DNA of 26,610 nt from UMGS172 sp045546915 (GCA_045546915.1 JAZQDU010000001.1:1-26610), one strand, 5' to 3'; shown: positions 14,149 through 22,596, counted from the stretch's first letter. Program-made: numbers and translations. Notes: a model not told the origin generated them from the sequence alone.

Positions 14149-14802
14149 ATGAAGTTTAAATATGCAATTTTTGATATGGACGGCACGTTGCTTGATACCA
14201 TGAAATACTGGCGCGATTCGGTTGGTTATTATGCCGAAATCAAAGGTTTACCCAAGCCACAAATAAGCGACGATATTTTAGACGTTGCTTTTGATATGCC
14301 TACAAACGACGGGCTTAAATATTTAAGGCAACATTCTTCTGACCCACTTGTTCATACTTTGACACGTGATAACATATATGAAGTAATAGAATATTTTTAT
14401 TTCAACGAGCCGAGTCCTTTTGATGGCATTGCCGAGGTTCTACATGTACTCAAATCATATGGCGTTAAACTTTGTTGCGCTTCAGCAACTCCTACCAAAC
14501 TTGTGAGAATGGCACTCGACCGCGCAAACCTACTCCCGTTTTTTGATTTTATCGTCACAACCGACGATTACCCCCAAGGAAAATCTTCGCCGGAAATTTT
14601 TGAGGGTATTGCCGATTCATTTGGTTGTAAACCGAACGAAATGGCGCTTTTTGAAGATGCGCTTTACAGCATGAAGACCGCAAAAAAACTGGGACTTTAT
14701 GTAATTGCTATTGAAAATAAATTTGCAACAAATAAAAAAGAAATCAAAAAAACTGCCGATTTATACCTTGAAAACTTCTTTGAATACACCTACGGAGACT
14801 AA
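14149..14802 (+). CDS. HAD-superfamily hydrolase (phosphoglycolate phosphatase/beta-phosphoglucomutase-like)
   Basis: 217 aa. D9-M-D11-G-T in AIFDMDGTLLDT is motif I; a helical cap (about residues 17-80) follows. LCCASATP is motif II, the lysine in PQGKSSPEIF is motif III, and FEDALYSMKTAKKLG is motif IV. This subgroup includes phosphatases of small phosphosugars and phosphosugar mutases. ATG 14149 follows a weak CGGTGA; a GTG at 14140 would be three codons longer. It is not close kin of the HAD protein of the pfl operon. Monocistronic by position; the next gene has its own promoter. Confidence 0.88.
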   Translation: MKFKYAIFDMDGTLLDTMKYWRDSVGYYAEIKGLPKPQISDDILDVAFDMPTNDGLKYLRQHSSDPLVHTLTRDNIYEVIEYFYFNEPSPFDGIAEVLHVLKSYGVKLCCASATPTKLVRMALDRANLLPFFDFIVTTDDYPQGKSSPEIFEGIADSFGCKPNEMALFEDALYSMKTAKKLGLYVIAIENKFATNKKEIKKTADLYLENFFEYTYGD

Positions 14803-14845
14803 ATATTTAAACCCAAACTTACAAGTTTTACATGTTCGACAATTA

Positions 14846-14874
14846 TTGACATGGGCTTTAACTTTTGATATAAT
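14846..14874 (+). promoter_or_regulatory. Promoter of the SPFH gene
   Basis: TTGACA (14846-14851), 17-bp spacer, TATAAT (14869-14874): full consensus. RBS AAAGGTG precedes ATG 14905. Confidence 0.9.
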
Positions 14875-14904
14875 TAAATTAGAAATTTTAGAAAGGTGAT
14901 TTGT

Positions 14905-15843
14905 ATGCCATATATAGTTATTGCAATCCTCGTTATTTTGATTATTTTTTGCCTTAAAGTTGTCCCTCAGGCAACCGAGTTTGTTGTTGAACGTTTGGGC
15001 AAGTACCAAAAAACCTGGTCAGCAGGACTTCATTTCTTGATTCCTGTTATCGACCGCATTGCCAAAAAAGTCACTTTAAAAGAGCAGGTGCTTGACTCAC
15101 CACCTCAACCCGTTATCACAAAAGATAACGTTACAATGCAAATCGACACAGTTGTTTATTTTAAAGTTTTTGACGCAAAATTGTTCACCTATGGTGCGGT
15201 AAATCCGATAAGTGCTCTTTCAAATCTCACCGCTACTACATTGCGTAATATTGTTGGTGAACTTGAACTTGACGATACCTTAACTTCGCGCGACACAATA
15301 AACGGTAAAATGACCGAAATTCTTGACTCGGCGACTGACCAATGGGGTATTAAAGTAAACCGTGTTGAACTTAAAAATATTATTCCCCCTGCCGAAATTC
15401 AAAACGCCATGGAAAAACAGATGAAGGCAGAACGTGACCGTCGTGAAACCTTGCTTGAAGCAGAAGGTCACAAAGCAGCCGTTATTACCCGTGCAGAAGG
15501 TGACAAACAGGCTATGATACTCGCCGCCGAAGGTGAAAGAGATGCCCGTATTGCACGTGCCGAGGGTGAAGCAAAGGCAATTTTACTTGCTAAGCAAGCG
15601 GAGGCCGACGGTCTTGCAGCACTGAAAACTGCAGGCGCCGATGGGGCCGTACTTGAACTTAAAAAGTACGAAGCATTAGTGGCTCTTTCAAACGGAAAAG
15701 CATCTAAAATTATCATTCCTACAAACGCCGTTGAAATGACTAAATCTAATGTCATGTTCTCGGAAACCTCAGGTATTGGCGACGTAACCGAACCTGCACC
15801 CGAAGAAAAGAAGCCAAACAGAAAAGACGTTTGTTGCGACTAA
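14905..15843 (+). CDS. SPFH/Band 7 (stomatin-like) membrane scaffold protein
   Basis: 312 aa. One N-terminal membrane segment (residues ~2-20), then the SPFH domain with VVERLGKYQKTWSAGLHFLIP, DNVTMQIDTVVYFKV and GELELDDTLTSRD. A long Ala/Glu/Arg coiled coil follows, rich in repeated AEGE/AEGD units (GHKAAVITRAEGDKQAM, GERDARIARAEGEAKA). These proteins form large ring-like oligomers on the membrane and organise microdomains or protease access. The tail carries VCCD with two cysteines. The usual partner, an NfeD protein, is not next to it. It has its own consensus promoter and terminator. Confidence 0.92.
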   Translation: MPYIVIAILVILIIFCLKVVPQATEFVVERLGKYQKTWSAGLHFLIPVIDRIAKKVTLKEQVLDSPPQPVITKDNVTMQIDTVVYFKVFDAKLFTYGAVNPISALSNLTATTLRNIVGELELDDTLTSRDTINGKMTEILDSATDQWGIKVNRVELKNIIPPAEIQNAMEKQMKAERDRRETLLEAEGHKAAVITRAEGDKQAMILAAEGERDARIARAEGEAKAILLAKQAEADGLAALKTAGADGAVLELKKYEALVALSNGKASKIIIPTNAVEMTKSNVMFSETSGIGDVTEPAPEEKKPNRKDVCCD

Positions 15844-15849
15844 CATTAT

Positions 15850-15886
15850 ACCGCCGACTGTATTTATTACCGTCGGCGGTTTTTTG
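15850..15886 (+). terminator. Terminator of the SPFH gene
   Basis: ACCGCCGAC (15850-15858) pairs with GTCGGCGGT (15872-15880), followed by a T-run. Confidence 0.87.
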
Positions 15887-15921
15887 TGTTTTAATAATAT
15901 TTAAAAATAATAAAAAAAGAC

Positions 15922-15950
15922 TTGATTTTTTTACACATAGCCGTTATAAT
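15922..15950 (+). promoter_or_regulatory. Promoter of tRNA-Ser
   Basis: TTGATT (15922-15927), 17 bp, TATAAT (15945-15950), about 30 bp before the mature tRNA. Confidence 0.75.
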
Positions 15951-15979
15951 AACATTCGGTCTTAAACTTAAATATGTTT

Positions 15980-16071
15980 GGAGAGATGGCTGAGCTGGTC
16001 TAAGGCGCACGATTGGAAATCGTGTAACGGCTAATACCCGTTCAGGGGTTCGAATCCCCTTCTCTCCGCCA
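15980..16071 (+). tRNA. tRNA-Ser (anticodon GGA)
   Basis: Acceptor arms GGAGAGA (15980-15986) and TCTCTCC (16061-16067), with discriminator G and encoded CCA (16069-16071). The anticodon stem CACGA/TCGTG encloses TTGGAAA, giving GGA. There is a long class II variable arm (ACGG...CCGT) and a T-arm GGGGTTCGAATCCCC. It adjoins a prophage lysis module and may be the integration site. Confidence 0.97.
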
Positions 16072-16076
16072 AAGTT

Positions 16077-16102
16077 AAAACCCGCAGAAATGCGGGTTTT
16101 TC
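16077..16102 (+). terminator. Terminator after tRNA-Ser
   Basis: AAAACCCGCA (16077-16086) pairs perfectly with TGCGGGTTTT (16091-16100), GAAA tetraloop, then more T's. Confidence 0.85.
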
Positions 16103-16196
16103 CTTTTGTTATGCGGTTTTAAGCGTTTTTGCAACTGCAAAATTTTAAAATAAAATGCTAAAAAATGTACTAAAATACTATATATTTTGATATTTA

Positions 16197-16220
16197 GTGC
16201 ACACGAAAGTGCACACGAAA
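16197..16220. repeat. Tandem 12-bp repeat at the prophage edge
   Basis: GTGCACACGAAA occurs at 16197-16208 and again at 16209-16220, directly beside the terminator of the prophage lysis genes. The AT-rich stretch 16103-16196 before it holds no gene. It could be part of an attachment site or a recombinase-binding repeat. Confidence 0.5.
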
Positions 16221-16249
16221 AAACGCCCCGAAACAATCGGGGCGTTTTT
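16219..16249. terminator. Terminator of the prophage late operon
   Basis: AAAAACGCCCCGA (16219-16231) pairs perfectly with TCGGGGCGTTTTT (16237-16249). Being symmetric it works for the leftward late genes and shields them from the tRNA side. Confidence 0.88.
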
Positions 16250-16253
16250 GTTA

Positions 16254-16445
16254 TTAAAAATGATTTTTATCAGTTGGGTTATTCACAATACCAAACGCCA
16301 CAAGCAATGGTAAAAGCACATTTAATAGACCGTCAACGGATTCCTTAATGTCTACACCTGCAAACTCTTTGGCACAAAATACTACAAGTGCGCCTATTGA
16401 TACCCATACTGCCCAAGATTTAAAACGCTTTAAAAAGTTTTTCAT
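16254..16445 (-). CDS. Phage holin (phi-LC3-like)
   Basis: 63 aa from ATG 16445. A basic N-terminus precedes two hydrophobic segments (WAVWVSIGALVVFCA and LLNVLLPLLVAFGIV) and the ending NNPTDKNHF, which resembles the D-P-T-T-x-G tail of phi-LC3 type holins. Holins open the membrane at the end of infection so that the lysin can reach the wall. Start and endolysin stop overlap by one base (TAATG), and GGGGG lies 7 nt upstream, so the two are translated together. Last gene of the leftward late operon. Confidence 0.85.
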   Translation of the reverse strand: MKNFLKRFKSWAVWVSIGALVVFCAKEFAGVDIKESVDGLLNVLLPLLVAFGIVNNPTDKNHF

Positions 16446-17182
16446 TATTTTACCCCCAATATCACTTTCCATGTATTTACATCAACAATCCCATTAGGTT
16501 CAATGCCCATAAGACCTTGCCACTTCTTTACAGCCTGCTCCGTCTTTTTGCCAAATTTACCGTCAATATCATCACCGGTTAAACCAACAACTCTTTGAAT
16601 GAGCAAGGTGAGATTTTTATATTTGTAAATAAGTCGTTTTTTGCAGACAGCAATTTTGGCAACTTCAATACATTCTTTCCCCCAAACACCGTCTGTTCCA
16701 TAGAGAGGGAATTTGAATCCATCTTTAACTGCTGCTTTTTGCCACTCTTTAACCGAAATTAAAGGCGCACCACCAAATGTATCCCGTTTAATCTGTTTGT
16801 CCGACTCCCAAAAACCTTTTTTTGTTCTTGTATCAATATGGCATCCCCATGTGTAGAGTCCAATGCCTTTTACACCGATGCTTTCACAATATTTTGCAAC
16901 TTCGATAGGCTTAATACCTTTAACCTGAATATCAGCAGCAGTTCCTTCTAAGTGTTTAGATTTAGACACACCGCCGACTGACTTGTTATGTTTTGAGCAA
17001 CGGTATCCTGAATTAATAATGACCTGTGTGCCGAATCTATTTCGGACCTTTTGGCAAATGCTTACAAGGTCGGTATCGATTTTGGTAACTTTGCAGCAAT
17101 TTTTACCGTTGCAATCAAACTCAGTTGATTTAAAATTCTCAGATATTTTAATTTCGTCGCCTTTGTTATATTGTTTTATCAT
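16445..17182 (-). CDS. Endolysin: M15 peptidase with C-terminal peptidoglycan-binding repeats
   Basis: 245 aa, no signal peptide, so release relies on the holin. Residues ~10-125 form an M15-type (D-Ala-D-Ala carboxypeptidase-like) domain. Zinc ligands are H77 and D84 in SKSKHLEGTAAD and H115 in GCHIDTR. The C-terminus has two PG_binding_1-like units: a weaker one at YGTDGVWGKECIEVAKIA and a clear one at GDDIDGKFGKKTEQAVKKWQ. It cuts peptide bonds of peptidoglycan at lysis. AAGGAG precedes ATG; the gene begins 11 nt after the upstream XhlA-like gene. Confidence 0.92.
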   Translation of the reverse strand: MIKQYNKGDEIKISENFKSTEFDCNGKNCCKVTKIDTDLVSICQKVRNRFGTQVIINSGYRCSKHNKSVGGVSKSKHLEGTAADIQVKGIKPIEVAKYCESIGVKGIGLYTWGCHIDTRTKKGFWESDKQIKRDTFGGAPLISVKEWQKAAVKDGFKFPLYGTDGVWGKECIEVAKIAVCKKRLIYKYKNLTLLIQRVVGLTGDDIDGKFGKKTEQAVKKWQGLMGIEPNGIVDVNTWKVILGVK

Positions 17183-17193
17183 AATAATTCTCC

Positions 17194-17481
17194 TTATTTT
17201 CTATGAAATTCTTCAAGCGTTTCAATGCGTTCATAAACTTTTTTAATATCTTCTCTTAAAAAGGATACCTGCTCCGATAAAGCAGGTATCCTCAAAGCGA
17301 AATCATTATGTAGTCGAACTTCTCTTGTTAGTTCTTCTAATTTAGTGTCAGTAACAGCCTGAGCCGTTTCAAGTTTGTGAGCAACTTCTTTTTGTGACTG
17401 CTTGTTAGAAATTATAACTCCAAACAAAGCAAGCAAGCCAACGACTATCGAAGATGCCGCCGATATTAATGCTGCTATCAT
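17194..17481 (-). CDS. XhlA-like small membrane protein
   Basis: 95 aa. One N-terminal membrane segment (IAALISAASSIVVGLLALFGVII), then a heptad-like coiled coil rich in K/E/L (VSFLREDIKKVYERIETLEEF). This layout, next to endolysin and holin, is that of XhlA/hemolysin-type accessory lysis proteins. AAGGAG RBS. It probably helps the holin, although a direct role cannot be shown. Confidence 0.75.
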   Translation of the reverse strand: MIAALISAASSIVVGLLALFGVIISNKQSQKEVAHKLETAQAVTDTKLEELTREVRLHNDFALRIPALSEQVSFLREDIKKVYERIETLEEFHRK

Positions 17482-17537
17482 TTTGGTCTCCTTATAAATA
17501 GTTTGCCAAACGTTATATCCAACTGTTTGCTAATGTC

Positions 17538-17876
17538 TTAAAACTGATTTTCAGGTACTTCGGTTTGCGGTCTTGCAAAAAATTCTCTTGAACCGTAGGC
17601 GGTGTGACTTACACCGTTTTCATCGGTAACGGTTATAGGTGTAAAATCATAATTTGCACCGCAAGAACACATACCGCTTGAATAACGGAAAATTATTCTG
17701 CCTGTGGGTTCTTGGGTGAACGGGTCATGTTCTGTTTCATCTGCTTCGTTATCATGTAATACATACCCATCAACTGGTCGCAAGGTATAAACATTATGAG
17801 CACCGTTACTTATCACTTTTTGCATTTTGGTATTCGGCACTAATGGCTGAGCCATATCTTCATATGTTATTGCCAT
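17538..17876 (-). CDS. Small phage protein of unknown function
   Basis: 112 aa, soluble, mostly polar. Features visible are NVYTLRPVDGYVLHDNEADE and a Cys pair in MCSCGANYDF followed by a beta-rich tail. No family recognised. Position between the tail protein genes and the lysis genes suggests a late accessory (tail or baseplate) protein. AAGGAG lies 8 nt before ATG. The 56-bp gap to the next gene holds no clear signal. Confidence 0.7.
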   Translation of the reverse strand: MAITYEDMAQPLVPNTKMQKVISNGAHNVYTLRPVDGYVLHDNEADETEHDPFTQEPTGRIIFRYSSGMCSCGANYDFTPITVTDENGVSHTAYGSREFFARPQTEVPENQF

Positions 17877-17898
17877 AATAAAAACTCCTTTTTAAAAA

Positions 17899-18651
17899 TT
17901 AAACATTCCAAGCAAGCATATCAAATACATACGATTGCCATGTTGGATAGGCCTCTGGTGCTGTTACGTAAGCATTCAAATCACTCCACGTTTTATCCGA
18001 AAACTTTATAGTGTATGCGAATGAACTTGAAGTACCTGAGTAATTTTTTAAAGCCGATATAACACTTATTGCACTTTCGGGGGTTAGAGGGCAGTGCGAA
18101 AAATCAATACTCCTGCCTATTACACCTTCAATAACGATATTTGCAAGTTTTGAGCAATTACTAAACGTACTTGAAAAGGTTTGCGAGCCGTCTGTTTTTA
18201 GTATTAGTTTTTCAATAGTATGTAGTGCTGAAGCATAAGCAAAAGTGGAACTTAACGTGCTTGCACTTCTTGTGTTAATTGTAGGTATTACAGTTATTTT
18301 TGAATAAGCAAAGGTACCGCCAAAATTAGTACACTTTGAAAAATCAAACGTTACCCCTTGCCGTTCTAATGCTGCTTTTAAATCGGTCACACCGCAAGTA
18401 TTAAACATATTGCCGCAGCCTGTCATATCCGTTTGAGAATATTTAGGCTTAAAAGTGTTATCGTTCCATCCTGCAAAAGCATACATATAGGCGCAGTTAT
18501 ATAAATCGCCGTAGTTTTGGTATCGCTTCCAAAAGCGGTCATATTCATTTTTTGCTCCGGCATCTGTTCCGTTTTTCACCCCGGCATCATAAACTTTGTT
18601 TAAATTCAGTTCGAGATTTAATACTTCATTTTTAAGTGATTTTGTTACCAT
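17899..18651 (-). CDS. BspA-type leucine-rich-repeat-like phage tail protein
   Basis: 250 aa. A helical start is followed by irregular ~22-25-residue repeats of the BspA/LRR_5 kind: FDFSKCTNFGGTFAYSKI, TLSSTFAYASALHTIEKLIL, TFSSTFSNCSKLANIVIEG, and SSFAYTIKFSD. F-A-Y/F-S-N, C-x-x-L/L-x-x-I and beta-strand I/V positions recur. Such repeats bind proteins or glycans on surfaces. Directly after the giant tail protein (17-bp gap), so it is probably a receptor-binding or accessory fibre subunit. AGAGGTG RBS. Confidence 0.7.
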   Translation of the reverse strand: MVTKSLKNEVLNLELNLNKVYDAGVKNGTDAGAKNEYDRFWKRYQNYGDLYNCAYMYAFAGWNDNTFKPKYSQTDMTGCGNMFNTCGVTDLKAALERQGVTFDFSKCTNFGGTFAYSKITVIPTINTRSASTLSSTFAYASALHTIEKLILKTDGSQTFSSTFSNCSKLANIVIEGVIGRSIDFSHCPLTPESAISVISALKNYSGTSSSFAYTIKFSDKTWSDLNAYVTAPEAYPTWQSYVFDMLAWNV

Positions 18652-18668
18652 TTACTACACCTCTGCAA

Positions 18669-21600
18669 TTATTCAGGTTCTTCAACCAAAAAGTCTTTGA
18701 ATGTTAATCCGTATTCTGTATCAAAATAACTTCTTATCCAATACTTCGTTAAATAACCGGGGTTACTTCCTAAGTAGTCCCAATTATCAAAATCAGCGGT
18801 ATATTTGCCGTTTTCAAGTTTAAAAGCATGCGGAAGCATTGTTTGTGTTGTTGTTACTGTCCAACCGGTATCCTCAATTCTTTTTTTAACAACTTCGACT
18901 TTAGTTGGAATGGCACCGGGACAAATATCATCCGAATTAAAGGTGATAGTTTTTTCGGCAATATTTATATCGGGATAATTACAGTCAAAAACAAAAATAT
19001 TGCAATATTCCGTATTGTTCGTGTTAGTAGTAAACTGCCATTTGCCTGATGATGTTATTATGCCGGAAACATTGATATTACCGATTTCGTCAACATTTTC
19101 TGACGATATAACAAAATCCTTCCAATTAGAATCTGAATCTTTTTTATAATAAATCGTTGTAGCACCGGTTGGATTATAGAGCTTAATAGTAGTGCTGCCT
19201 TTTGGACTTATTGATGTATCTGATTTGTTGAGATGGAACCACGTATTATTTCCGAATTGTGTAATTAAATCCGTAGCATATGGCAAAACAGAAAATCTAT
19301 CAATAATTTTTTCAGTGTTTAATGGTTTGCTTAAAATTCTAAAAACAGGGTCATCTCCAATGGCTTTTGGATAAATATAACTCCATAAATTTTTCTCTTT
19401 TTGGGAGTCCGCATACCGAGTCACAGGTGGCCATGCTTCCAACACCTTTAGATACATTTTGCTATCTTTATAAACAACGTCTAAAATTAATGAAACGTGT
19501 CCGATGTCCTCGGCGGAATCGTATTCCAGTAATATCATAAAAGGCTTTATAAGTTTATAATCATCTTCATCACTAATGACAATCCTTTCAAATCCCAAAT
19601 CTTCATAATTTTTATTTAATTGTCGGGTTGTATAATGTTCTTGACCTAAAAGTGCTGCTACAAACGTGCTGCACACACAACCGTACCATGTGCAACTACC
19701 ACTACCTAAGCCATCAATTTCAGTATTCACGTCTGTGTTTAAAGGCATTGTATATAGGACTGAATTAGGATTGAGAACGGCAGAATAAAACGTTGACAAA
19801 TTTCTGTTTATAAATACGTCTCCGCCTGTTTTATAAACTGATGAATATGGGATGCCTTCTATACTTTGATTTACAGGATAAGTAATAAAGTTACCGTCCA
19901 AATCTCTGTTTTTAATATCAAGCATTCCATCAGATGTCGTTGTCCATGTTTTAAAAGCATTATTATACATACTTAAAACATATTTTTCATCCGAATTAAG
20001 CATTATGTTTTGTGCATAACTGTTTAATGCAAATAATATTTCAGCCACATCATTTTCAAAAATGTTGATTATTTCTGCTTTTTCCTTGTCCGTCAATACA
20101 GATTTTCCAATTACTTTGGCAATATCCCGGTTATATTCTGCTGTGATAATACCATCATTTTTGTTGGTATTAATCTTTGTTATAGGGTAAATACTAGATA
20201 CCAAAACTTCGCCGTTTGAACCGGGAGTATACGTGTTATGTTCATACGGCTGATATTCGGTAGGCTCTGTGCCTTGCTCAATCATCGGATATACCGTTAC
20301 ATTGTCGAATGTGGTTTCATTATTTCTAGTAACTGCTAAAAATAAAGTTTTGAACTCAGTATTTTCAGTAAGTGCAGTTCCAATTAAAAATTTTATTTCT
20401 TTCTCACTCGATGTTTTTCCTCCTATCGAAACTCCATCGTAAGAAGGTGTTATTGAAGCGATATAATCGCCTTGTTTCAATGTTATTACATTACCAGTTT
20501 TGGTATTATTAAAAAAATAAAACATACTTACACCGGTGCCATCATTCTTTCCGTTAAGAGTAACCGAACCGTCAGCATTTGCAGTAAATGTTATTCCGTG
20601 TGAAGTAAACTTTGGTTGTGTGTACGGATACACAAGCAAGTTTTTACCGCTTACTTCGACAGTGGTTTTGTTGAAATTACAAGAATATAAATCGAGTTTA
20701 TTACCGCTAAAGTTTTCTCCATCGCAACTAATACCAATTATTTTCGCATTATTGCCAACACCGTAGGTTATAAAATCCGTTCCATTAAAACTCAAATAAA
20801 TATTTGAGTTTTCAATATAACAAAAGACATGTCCTCCGGCATTACTACAAACACGAAAACAACGATATTCATCATTGTCGTTTGTGACGAGTACGGCCGC
20901 CGCATTGCCATAAAAAGCGGGAATATCAACATATAGGTCTGTGCGGTTTTCAATAGGTATTATATTCCAATTTATTTCAAAAGAACCTAGTTCGCCTTCA
21001 TTTTGCCAATCATGTTCAGTAATGGCCGAATCTTGTATTTCGTCAATAGTGCCGATAAACGAACCTTTTGTGATTTTGGTTTCTTCAGTAGCGCCAATGT
21101 TTTTAGGAATTGTCACCTTTATTTTATGAGACAAAGGGGAGACATCTGAAAGGATAATGGATTCACCCGATACAGTGCCTTTTATGGCGTTAGTCGCGTT
21201 TTGGTGGAGATAATCCATTGAAACATCGCCCGGGTCACCTTTTAATGATAAAAGTTGTTCCGGTGTAAAATCTTCAAATTTAAAAGCATCACCTTTGTCA
21301 CCTTTATCTCCGTTTCTTATTAAAACTTTCGTTGTGCCATTTCGGTCAGTAACATTAAGTTCTGCACCGCCGTTAACTGCAGTTATTGATGCACTTGGAC
21401 TATATCCGTCAAATTTTCCTTCTTCAAGGTCGTTTTTTAAGTTGTCAAGGAAACTTTGCGACTTTTCATTTTCATCAATTGATTCTTGAACTTTGTCTTC
21501 AATATACAATTGATAAGCAGGTAACGAAGCTGCTAAATCGCTATCACTTTTTTGTACCGGAGTAAAGCGTATAATGCCGGGTAAAGATAAAACTTCAAAT

Positions 21601-21941
21601 TCTTCCCCGCCGTTTTTAAGAGCCGAAATAACAAGTGTAGATTGCATTTGACCACCGTATTGCGTCATATACCTCGGTATTTTTCTTGATACAGAGTTAT
21701 TCACAAGGGTGAGATTTTCCGAAGGTTGATAACCTGCTCCGGGAGAATTAAAGTCGATTCTATAAAACAAATCTCGTGTTTCGTTTTCACCTTCATTTTT
21801 ACTCAATTTTTCTAAAAACGAATTATCAATATTGTATTTGACCTCCGTGGCATTGTGTTCATTTTGCATACCGCCGAACTGCGCCGAACAAGGGTCCAGT
21901 TCATAGTCGTTGACGGAATACACGATTTTTCTGACTGACAT
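18669..21941 (-). CDS. Large phage tail/receptor-binding protein with embedded CHAP-like peptidase domain
   Basis: 1090 aa. N-terminal ~140 residues resemble a baseplate upper-protein (BppU-like) beta domain. Around 205-236 is a short collagen-like linker (GDKGDKGD at ~210, KGDPGD at ~233). Residues ~430-566 form a beta-sandwich module with SGKNLLVYPYTQP, FTANADGSVTLNG and PMIEQGTEPTEYQPY, common in receptor-binding tail proteins. Residues ~740-850 contain C750 in GSCTWYG, H815 in IGHVSLILDV and E835 in VLEAWPP, the C-H-E order and spacing of CHAP amidases/endopeptidases. A beta-rich C-terminus follows. Likely roles are host binding and local wall cutting. AAGGAGGT lies 5 nt before ATG. First gene downstream of the moron cassette. 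Confidence 0.8.
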   Translation of the reverse strand: MSVRKIVYSVNDYELDPCSAQFGGMQNEHNATEVKYNIDNSFLEKLSKNEGENETRDLFYRIDFNSPGAGYQPSENLTLVNNSVSRKIPRYMTQYGGQMQSTLVISALKNGGEEFEVLSLPGIIRFTPVQKSDSDLAASLPAYQLYIEDKVQESIDENEKSQSFLDNLKNDLEEGKFDGYSPSASITAVNGGAELNVTDRNGTTKVLIRNGDKGDKGDAFKFEDFTPEQLLSLKGDPGDVSMDYLHQNATNAIKGTVSGESIILSDVSPLSHKIKVTIPKNIGATEETKITKGSFIGTIDEIQDSAITEHDWQNEGELGSFEINWNIIPIENRTDLYVDIPAFYGNAAAVLVTNDNDEYRCFRVCSNAGGHVFCYIENSNIYLSFNGTDFITYGVGNNAKIIGISCDGENFSGNKLDLYSCNFNKTTVEVSGKNLLVYPYTQPKFTSHGITFTANADGSVTLNGKNDGTGVSMFYFFNNTKTGNVITLKQGDYIASITPSYDGVSIGGKTSSEKEIKFLIGTALTENTEFKTLFLAVTRNNETTFDNVTVYPMIEQGTEPTEYQPYEHNTYTPGSNGEVLVSSIYPITKINTNKNDGIITAEYNRDIAKVIGKSVLTDKEKAEIINIFENDVAEILFALNSYAQNIMLNSDEKYVLSMYNNAFKTWTTTSDGMLDIKNRDLDGNFITYPVNQSIEGIPYSSVYKTGGDVFINRNLSTFYSAVLNPNSVLYTMPLNTDVNTEIDGLGSGSCTWYGCVCSTFVAALLGQEHYTTRQLNKNYEDLGFERIVISDEDDYKLIKPFMILLEYDSAEDIGHVSLILDVVYKDSKMYLKVLEAWPPVTRYADSQKEKNLWSYIYPKAIGDDPVFRILSKPLNTEKIIDRFSVLPYATDLITQFGNNTWFHLNKSDTSISPKGSTTIKLYNPTGATTIYYKKDSDSNWKDFVISSENVDEIGNINVSGIITSSGKWQFTTNTNNTEYCNIFVFDCNYPDINIAEKTITFNSDDICPGAIPTKVEVVKKRIEDTGWTVTTTQTMLPHAFKLENGKYTADFDNWDYLGSNPGYLTKYWIRSYFDTEYGLTFKDFLVEEPE

Positions 21942-21962
21942 AATTGACCTCCTTAAAAGATT

Positions 21963-21981
21963 CCCAATTGCTTGGGTTTTT
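21963..21981 (+). terminator. Small hairpin with T-run (plus strand)
   Basis: CCCAA (21963-21967) and TTGGG (21972-21976) with loop TTGC are followed by TTTTT. Short, therefore weak. Confidence 0.4.
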
Positions 21982-21994
21982 AGAAAAATGTATT

Positions 21995-22016
21995 AAAAAA
22001 GCACCCCGAAGGTGCT
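21995..22016 (-). terminator. Leftward terminator at the moron edge
   Basis: AGCACC (22000-22005) and GGTGCT (22011-22016) form a stem. Read on the minus strand a U-run follows, so it stops leftward transcripts upstream of the tail gene. Confidence 0.6.
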
Positions 22017-22023
22017 GGATAAC

Positions 22024-22052
22024 TTGACAATGTAAAACTGTCATTGTATATT
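22024..22052 (+). promoter_or_regulatory. Moron promoter with possible operator
   Basis: TTGACA (22024-22029), 17 bp, TATATT (22047-22052). An inverted repeat ACAATG (22027-22032) / CATTGT (22042-22047) covers the region between the boxes and may bind a repressor. Confidence 0.7.
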
Positions 22053-22086
22053 TAATTTAAGAGTGATATATGGGGGGATTGGGCAT

Positions 22087-22596
22087 ATGAAAAAGCAAAA
22101 TCAAAATCATATTTTAAAACTAATTTCTTCTATTTTAAAAAATGTAGTTTTTGGTGTTTTCGGTTCAGTTCTTTCAATTTCCTTGTTCTTGTTTTTTATT
22201 TTTTTATTTTGCATGTCATTTGGACCTTTTTGGAAAGGTGTTTTTGTTTGCACTATAAATATTATTATCTGTTCATTGTTTTTTTGGATATCTGAAAAAA
22301 TACGTAGAAATAAGCTGACCGTTGAAGAAAGAATTGCCGAAGATGAAAAAAAAGCAAAACAAGAAGCAGAAATAGAAAAATTAAAATTTTATTCCGGACA
22401 TTATACTTATAACAATTGGATTGTTCCTCATGCGACTAAAGAATGGCAAAAACAACTAAATAATGAAGTATATGAAAAAATAGAACAAATGATAGAAGCA
22501 ACGGATGAACCTGAACAAAAAATATTGCTTTTAAAAGCTAAAAATGAAATGCTGCAAGAGGATATAAAAAATCTCAGGACAAAGGGACCGCAATAA
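22087..22596 (+). CDS. Moron-type membrane protein with coiled-coil tail
   Basis: 169 aa from ATG 22087 (GGGGGG upstream). Two N-terminal hydrophobic segments (VVFGVFGSVLSISLFLFFIF and the following GVFVCTINIIICSLFFWI) are followed by a charged helix (VEERIAEDEKKAKQEAEIEKLKF) and a C-terminal helical region with LLLKAKNEMLQEDIK. It runs against all other prophage genes, has its own promoter, and its stop codon lies in the loop of a terminator. This is the usual form of a moron expressed from the prophage in the lysogen. Function unknown; superinfection exclusion is a common moron role, but nothing in the sequence proves it. Its AT-rich codon use also differs from its neighbours. Confidence 0.75.
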   Translation: MKKQNQNHILKLISSILKNVVFGVFGSVLSISLFLFFIFLFCMSFGPFWKGVFVCTINIIICSLFFWISEKIRRNKLTVEERIAEDEKKAKQEAEIEKLKFYSGHYTYNNWIVPHATKEWQKQLNNEVYEKIEQMIEATDEPEQKILLLKAKNEMLQEDIKNLRTKGPQ

